A stretch of 13,707 nt of DNA from Larix sibirica (taxonomy: Eukaryota > Streptophyta > Pinopsida > Pinales > Pinaceae). Below, in pieces: positions 8,853 through 13,707 of this stretch (the stretch's first letter is position 1; each line of letters opens with the position of its first letter). Below the pieces are notes generated by a model. That model did no database searches. It was given only the letters and a program-made list of their open reading frames with translations, and was not told the origin of the DNA. Location: the NCBI GenBank assembly GCA_004151065.3, contig NWUY0300046189.1, positions 18,563-32,269 on the forward strand, in the 5' to 3' direction. The position numbers and the translations under genes were made by a program.

Positions 8853-9112
8853 TCATTTCAAGGAGTGTTGGCTTAGTGGCTCTACTGACTACCCCTTGAT
8901 GGATGGAAATCCCTCATCATGTTGGGAATTTGTACCCTGGGTAGATGTTTGGTGCACCTTGGGATGAACCCACTAGGACAAAAGGCTCAGGGGCTCCTAG
9001 CCACACTTGTGTTTATGCCATGTAGAGGTGATTGCAATCGTAATGGTTGTCAGATCTGCTGTAGCACACCTCATCTATGCCCACTTGCACCTCTCTTTTG
9101 ATGTATTACCCT
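8853..9112 (+). repeat. truncated third copy of the retrotransposon's internal module
   Basis: From TCATTTCAAGGAGTGTTGGC to ATGTATTACC this aligns with 5662-5914 of module copy 2 and the matching part of copy 1. Both ends are truncated. It lies over 1.2 kb beyond the 3' LTR, so it belongs to another insertion, a rearranged piece, or a dispersed repeat that the element also carries. The ORF at 8919-9101 is a shadow of this repeat. The base just before it (8852) is ambiguous. Confidence 0.8.
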
Positions 9113-9534
9113 TTATAAAATTCAAGACAGTTTAGATTGACATGATAAAAACAACAAAGAAAGTTAGGTTTTTCTAAAATAGCAAAGTGCTAGCAAATTT
9201 AGAAACATGCTAAGGGATCGAATTAGGATTTTAGGGATTATCTCTCATGCAATGAATAGATAACGATATTAATTTAGGATGTTAAATTTTAGCATGCATG
9301 GCCAAATCTGCTTAATAAAATTAGCCACAGATTCGATCTAGGGTTAGGGTTTTGGAACTACTTGTTAGGAAACGTAGGGTTTGAGCATACTTCTAGGGTT
9401 TTAGCAAGGCCTCATGCAATGTTGATAAGGCATGTGGATTAGGGTTTTTCTTCAACAATACTAGCAAATTTGAATTAGGTTTTTGTCCCACATTAGAACT
9501 GGGGTTTTGGCAAGATTTCATAAAATAAATCATC
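9113..9534. other. non-coding stretch rich in TAGGGTTT telo-box words
   Basis: Four exact TAGGGTTT words lie at 9345, 9375, 9394 and 9440, with variants at 9219 and 9474. TAGGGTTT is the telo-box (AAACCCTA on the minus strand), common in plant promoters and introns. The words are spaced irregularly and are not in tandem, so this is not a true interstitial telomere. No coding frame of note is present. Confidence 0.5.
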
Positions 9535-10060
9535 CTCAAACAACTGCCATATGTCACTCTGAAACCTCTTCCACTTGCTAACTTTTGTACTTAATTCACC
9601 ATCTTCCATCCATCGGGACCTGGACCACTCACAACTATACTTGCCAAATATAGACCTACTAAAAATAGACATGCCAAACAATAGTCAAAATGGAAAAAAC
9701 AAACATGAAGAGAAATGGTAGGAGACCCCTACCATATATAGCACATCTAAAATAGACACTACTAAAAATAGCCAAGTCTCACATGTACATGAAAATAGTC
9801 TAAATAGACTCATCTCTTTGCAAGCAATCAAAATATTTGTTCAGAATCGACATGCAAGCCTTGGAAATGTAATTGCTAAAAATAGTAGTCTCCTGACAAC
9901 TGCTTACATATCTCCTGAAAAAATCTCATTGCCATTGTGACATCACAAGGACTAACAAAATGAAAATATATCTGACATGTGAACCCTATAACTATGGGTC
10001 CGAACAAAATTGAAACTACTAAAAATAGCAATTTTCCAAAATCTAAAAGAAATGATTGCA
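9535..10060. repeat. two degenerate units with ~355-bp period
   Basis: CAAACAACTGCCATATGTCACTC at 9538 resembles TGACAACTGCTTACATATCTCC at 9894. CCTACTAAAAATAGACA near 9655 resembles AACTACTAAAAATAGCA near 10013, at the same offset. Extra CTACTAAAAATAG or CTAAAAATAG words occur near 9758 and 9868. The two units are strongly diverged. The minus-strand open frames here (9493-9681, 9876-10061) appear to be shadows of the repeat. Confidence 0.5.
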
Positions 10061-10084
10061 AACAATCTCTTGTCCTTGTAATAC

Positions 10085-10520
10085 CTTGGACATACCTGAA
10101 ATAAAACCATCCTGATAGGATCTCGCGAGATCTTAACCCTCTAGTTGAGCAAACAAACTTGGGGTATTAACAATGACAACTCAAGGGGATGGTATTCCCC
10201 CAGTGGAATGTTGAGAACCATTAAATATTTGCACTCTCCCACTTTGAAAAAACGATCCATGGAAAAACTAAAATTAGATCAATGTGCCTATCCACTTGGG
10301 AAAATGGAGTCAACTGCAACCTACGGCCCATCCAAAAAGTACCCCCCTCCTATTAGGAAATTATTTGAAAAAAGCAACTAGGAGAAAGCTACCCAATTAG
10401 ATGCCAATGATGAGAACACTTACTAGGCATGGAGAAACCCACCAATAAGGCTAATGGACTCTAAGATATGAGCACAACCCATCAGTGTAGAAGATGATCT
10501 GAAGTCGAACACCAATGAAG
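10085..10520. repeat. dispersed repeat, longer copy
   Basis: ACCATCCTGATAGG...TCTTAACCCTCTAG (ending 10144) and ACCAATAAGGCTAATGGACT (10441) recur in the same order at 13064-13100 and 13167. Here the two anchors are 297 bases apart against 67 in the other copy. A 78-codon plus frame (10145-10381) fills nearly all of the extra ~230 bases; its product is lysine-rich and I do not recognise it. GATCTCGCGAGATC at 10119-10132 is a perfect 14-bp palindrome. Confidence 0.5.
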
Positions 10521-10539
10521 ATCACCTTATCAGGACTCG

Positions 10540-11480
10540 TTAGCACAAATTCCCACACATATGTAAATATGAATAGCTTTGTGGATCAACAATCGAAAAT
10601 ATGTGTAACTTTTAGGATGAAATTGCTTAATGTGTCACTAGCGGAATTCATCTTCGTTTGGGCCGGTGTATGGCAACCTCAAGGGGGTGTCCGTAACTCT
10701 TCCTATGTTTCCTTTAACTTGTAAATCTGCAATAAAACACAATAAAATAGCAGCAAGAAAATATCTTTGGTTTGCAATTGAATAGCCAAAGGGGTTACTA
10801 TAATTGATTTTATAAATATTGGTAGAGTTCCCTTCAACGTTATCTTCAAAAGAAATGGAAAGAACAGAGATTGAAAGCACTTATAAATGGTAGGTTCTAC
10901 CCAGATAAAAGGCTAAAAACTTCTAAAACATTGCACAAAAACCCATCAAGGTACCATCAAACTCTGAGAGCTAGAAACGAGCATAACAAAGCTTTATTCT
11001 ACATAACCAAAAGGTTGATTGCACCAAAGAGACAAGTACAAAACCAATACAATGATGTCCCTGCACAAGAATATAGAGGCTAGAAGAGAAAGGAGAGAAC
11101 GTGAAAGAGTATGCTCTTGCTGAAGAAAATCCAACCATCAAATCATAATGAGCCCTTCCTTTTATAGAGTAATCCAATTGCTTATTGGTTAACCTAGGTG
11201 AGGATGCACTGGATTCAAGTGGAGACACTTGTGGTTTGACTGTTGACTAACTAATATTAAGAGACCATGCGCCTTGATCCTCTGGAGATGCACCGAAGTG
11301 AAGTAATGATGGAGTAGAGTGATGACATATAGGCATCTTGTTGATTGGGTGAGAGGATGAGTGAAGTAAACTATCTACTTAGTCCATGTGAATTCTTTCC
11401 TCGTGTCCTTTAGTTAACACAATGGAGTGAGGTGGAGATGTCATGCATATTGATGGAGTGGAGATGAACTTGAACCAAAC
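10540..11480 (-). other. possible LTR or promoter fragment, minus strand
   Basis: Read on the minus strand, a strong TATAAAAGG word lies at 11158-11166, followed about 165 bases later by an AATAAA signal (11493 is not meant; the signal is at 10993-10998). A TATA box followed at this distance by a polyadenylation signal is the layout of an LTR U3-R region. Upstream (11230-11480) is rich in GGAGTG/GGAGATG words. No second LTR or primer-binding site is seen, so this would be a solo or truncated LTR, or simply a chance promoter-like stretch. Open frames here look like shadows. Confidence 0.3.
11158..11166 (-). promoter_or_regulatory. TATA box-like word (TATAAAAGG), minus strand
   Basis: CCTTTTATA on the plus strand reads as TATAAAAGG on the minus strand, a close match to the plant TATA consensus. 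A start of transcription would be expected near 11130. No long coding frame follows, so any transcript is more likely from a mobile-element relic. Confidence 0.35.
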
Positions 11481-11489
11481 TGATAAGAA

Positions 11490-11509
11490 GATAAGATAAG
11501 ATAAGATAA
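11490..11509. repeat. (GATAA)4 microsatellite
   Basis: Four perfect GATAA units, preceded by one more unit at 11482. It could be the degenerate tail of a retroposed element, but no element body can be defined beside it. Confidence 0.9.
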
Positions 11510-11751
11510 TTTTATTAATGTCCAACGAATGACCACAAAAGTAGGTCAATGGGACTAGACGATACATCCAGTATGAGTACAATGTGGGAGTGCAAAAGCA
11601 GATCCTAGAAAGTGCTAAAAACTAATACAAAATAAGATAAAATAAAGATACAAGCAATAGTAAAGCTTCATGAGCATGTATAAAACTGTATCAAGGGTAC
11701 GGGAGGAAAAATACAATGTGAGATTGTCCGAGGCTGGACAACTCAAACCAC

Positions 11752-12760
11752 TCAAAAGCCTGCCAAGAGAGGGGAGGAACACAGGAGAGAGATGAAGATG
11801 GATCCAATGGCGTCAAGATCTCCTAGGCCCAATGGTCGATGGTGAGGAGGGCGAACAGGGCGCATGCTCATTGTCAGGGATCTTTGGAGCCATTGAGATG
11901 TCCTACTGTATGATCCTGGGGGGGATGTAGGAGCGAGGGATACTCCTAACATCTGAGGTCAAAGGGAAGAAAATTTGGATAAATCGTTGGCTACCCTGTT
12001 GGGTCTAGGAGGAAGTCTAGCGGGCAGGGAGTGCCCTGCTCTGTATCCGTCTCGTCTTGATCCCTCTGGTGCTCTGGTAATGAGTGGACTGGTGTATAGT
12101 TTGACAACTCTGAACCGGTCTCAATAAAATCAGTCGATCGTCGAATGTACTCTGGGACTCTGCTCGCCACTTGTTGCTCCACTTATTTTAGTGTTGATCT
12201 GGGACAGATCAACACTAAAATAAGAGGTTATCGTCCTGGTCCTCCCAAGATGGGGTGGGGTGTGTATGAGTTGCGACCTATGGCTAAAAATTTCCCTAAT
12301 GAAGAGTGCGAGGCATCGTTGGTCCTGATATCGGAAAAAGGTAGAAAGGAACCCCATGAGTCCCTATAGAGGTAGTGATATCGTCCTCTGATCTCATAGT
12401 ATTAAGGGAACCTAAAGATGAGGTGCATCTCTATCTTCGACTCCTGTAAGTGGCATACCTAATAGATCCTATCAAATCGTGGTAAATAGTGGTCTAGCTC
12501 CACTCGGAGTAAATGAGAACCAACTCGAAGTTGTCCCAAGGAAATCCCAAGTGAGTGCATCCAGTGTCTATATGTGTATGGGGGGCGGACGATAAATCCA
12601 TCCTGAAACTCTAGGAAGTGCTCAAGGTATAAGGACATCTTTGAGCCCAAGCTCGTCAAAGGTGAAGTCCAAGTAACCCGAAAATATAATCTGTAAATAT
12701 CCTCTCTGATGGATTGGTTTAATACCTGTCTAGGCGGCAAGAGATGGCTTGGTGCATCTA
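11752..12760 (-). pseudogene. decayed minus-strand coding-like region, unidentified
   Basis: This stretch is more GC-rich than its neighbours and holds a succession of open segments on the minus strand: 12459-12740, 12130-12357, 11991-12182 and 11752-11952, alternating between two frames. The first would give 93 residues with many aromatic and Leu residues (for example DHYLPRFDRIY) and no signal peptide or catalytic motif that I recognise. A run of short segments in shifting frames is what frameshift decay of one older gene, or of a transposon protein, would leave. No family can be named. Chance open frames in GC-richer DNA remain possible. Confidence 0.3.
12182..12224. repeat. perfect inverted repeat, 20-bp arms, 3-base loop
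   Basis: CTTATTTTAGTGTTGATCTG (12182-12201) is followed by GGA and then by its exact reverse complement (12205-12224). No mismatch is present although the surrounding DNA looks decayed. As a result both strands can encode the same short peptide, YFSVDL then S or G then QINTKI, across it. It would form a very stable hairpin as RNA or cruciform DNA. Confidence 0.95.
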
Positions 12761-13044
12761 GGGAGAATTTGAATGGGGGAAGGCGCTATGGAGAGATGGT
12801 CACCGACTAGAGAATCCAATATGCCTCTAAGAACCAACTATGTGCACCGCCTGTGGGGTACTCTGAAGCGAGAGCCTCTGAGGAGCAAAGTGCAAGGTAG
12901 GGGTATCTCTCTGCTAAAACATAGAAACTCCCAAATTTGATGAAAACATGTGAATTATCTATCTCTGAATCAGGAAAACATCATTAAACCAATCCTATAC
13001 CTAAAATCAATGGGAACCAACCCTGGCTCAAGCAAAGTTATCTC
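12761..13044. other. no gene or structure recognised
   Basis: Stops interrupt all frames, and I see no repeat, RNA gene or regulatory signal that I can support. Confidence 0.5.
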
Positions 13045-13260
13045 TGGAAATACTATCTGAACACCATCCTAATGGAATGTGTTGGCTCTTAACCCTCTAG
13101 ATTTCCAAGGGGTAAATCTGGGGTTGATAAGACACAATGGTGCTAAGTCCTACCACATGCGAGGACACCAATAAGGCTAACGACTATCAAGGCACTCTAG
13201 CTTCTAGATCAATCCTCAAATAATGTGTCGGAGTCGATGAGGAGTGATTTGCTAGAATAA
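13045..13260. repeat. dispersed repeat, shorter copy
   Basis: This copy shares anchors with 10085-10520 in the same order: ACCATCCTAATGG...CTCTTAACCCTCTAG (ending 13100), CTGGGGTTGATAAGACACAATGG, and ACCAATAAGGCTAACGACT (from 13167). It lacks about 230 bases found between the anchors in the other copy. Confidence 0.5.
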
Positions 13261-13707
13261 AAGCAATGATCAGTACAATTCACTCAGCACGAAGCGAGGA
13301 ACAAGTAGTAGAATCAATTTTGTCGTATCCCTAGGGTTGGATGAGGAAACGACTAACAAGGATTGACTTGATAGCAAAACATAATCAAATGACCAATATA
13401 ATCATGCAGTTAGGTGATCAATGATGCGGGAAATGCCAACATGTCAACTCTCCAATGCAAACAATCATGAAGTCTCCTAAGATGAAAAAATGCTCTCATT
13501 AAGTCTTTCGGCTGAAACTTGGAACATGTTATCTGATTAGTGATCAAGAAGAAAGTAGAAAAGCCAAAACTCTTCAAATTTGCCTCTTAAAACACCTCTA
13601 TCATCCTAGGCTCAACTGGATCATGACTTATCCTGATATCCAAGCAATGATCCATCGAAGGATCTTCCTGAAGAACAAAATGTTAAGATTCAATATGCTA
13701 AGATAGA
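13261..13707. other. no gene or structure recognised
   Basis: This is AT-rich sequence with frequent stops in all frames. No domain, repeat or RNA gene is visible up to the window edge. Confidence 0.5.

Noticed and set aside
9338-9353. CTAGGGTTAGGGTTTT resembles telomere repeat.
   Set aside because: Only about two imperfect units in tandem; other copies are scattered, so not an interstitial telomere tract.

Overview
This window looks like repeat-rich nuclear DNA from a land plant. The visible signs are a plant-type LTR retrotransposon with a tRNA-Asp-type primer-binding site, many telo-box-like TAGGGTTT/AAACCCTA words, AT-rich non-coding sequence, and old, heavily diverged repeats. The divergence and nesting would suit a large, slowly purged genome such as a gymnosperm, but that is inference. 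I see no intact host gene, rRNA, tRNA, CRISPR array or bacterial-style operon.

Layout. Positions 1-915 hold a (GA)n microsatellite, a degenerate minisatellite built on an ACAGTCCA...GGTAGCAG core, and a short hairpin. Positions about 920-7628 are one old plus-strand Ty3/gypsy-type element: 5' LTR (about 920-2413), primer-binding site (2419-2436), leader, broken gag (2794-3578), an acidic unidentified reading frame (3689-4186), a non-coding stretch, a duplicated ~490-bp module (4862-5350 and 5501-5990), a purine-rich tract (6014-6030) and the 3' LTR (6031-7628). I find no protease, reverse transcriptase, RNase H or integrase motif in the 3.6-kb interior. The element therefore looks non-autonomous: it carries gag only and would have needed pol supplied by a relative.

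Downstream, 7629-8811 is AT-rich with a faint ~520-bp-period duplication. A truncated third copy of the element's internal module lies outside the LTRs at 8853-9112. Positions 9113-9510 are rich in TAGGGTTT words. Two ~355-bp-period degenerate units follow (9535-10060), then a dispersed repeat (10085-10520) with a shorter second copy at 13045-13260. A minus-strand promoter/LTR-like stretch lies around 10990-11170, followed by a GATAA microsatellite. Positions 11750-12760 have a more GC-rich, minus-strand coding-like composition, are broken into several frames, and contain a perfect 20-bp-arm palindrome at 12182-12224.

The most useful observations are the gag-only element with its duplicated module, extra PBS-like words in its leader, and the fact that both ambiguous bases (974, 8852) sit exactly at repeat discontinuities, which suggests assembly joins. 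No new functional system can be claimed from this sequence alone.
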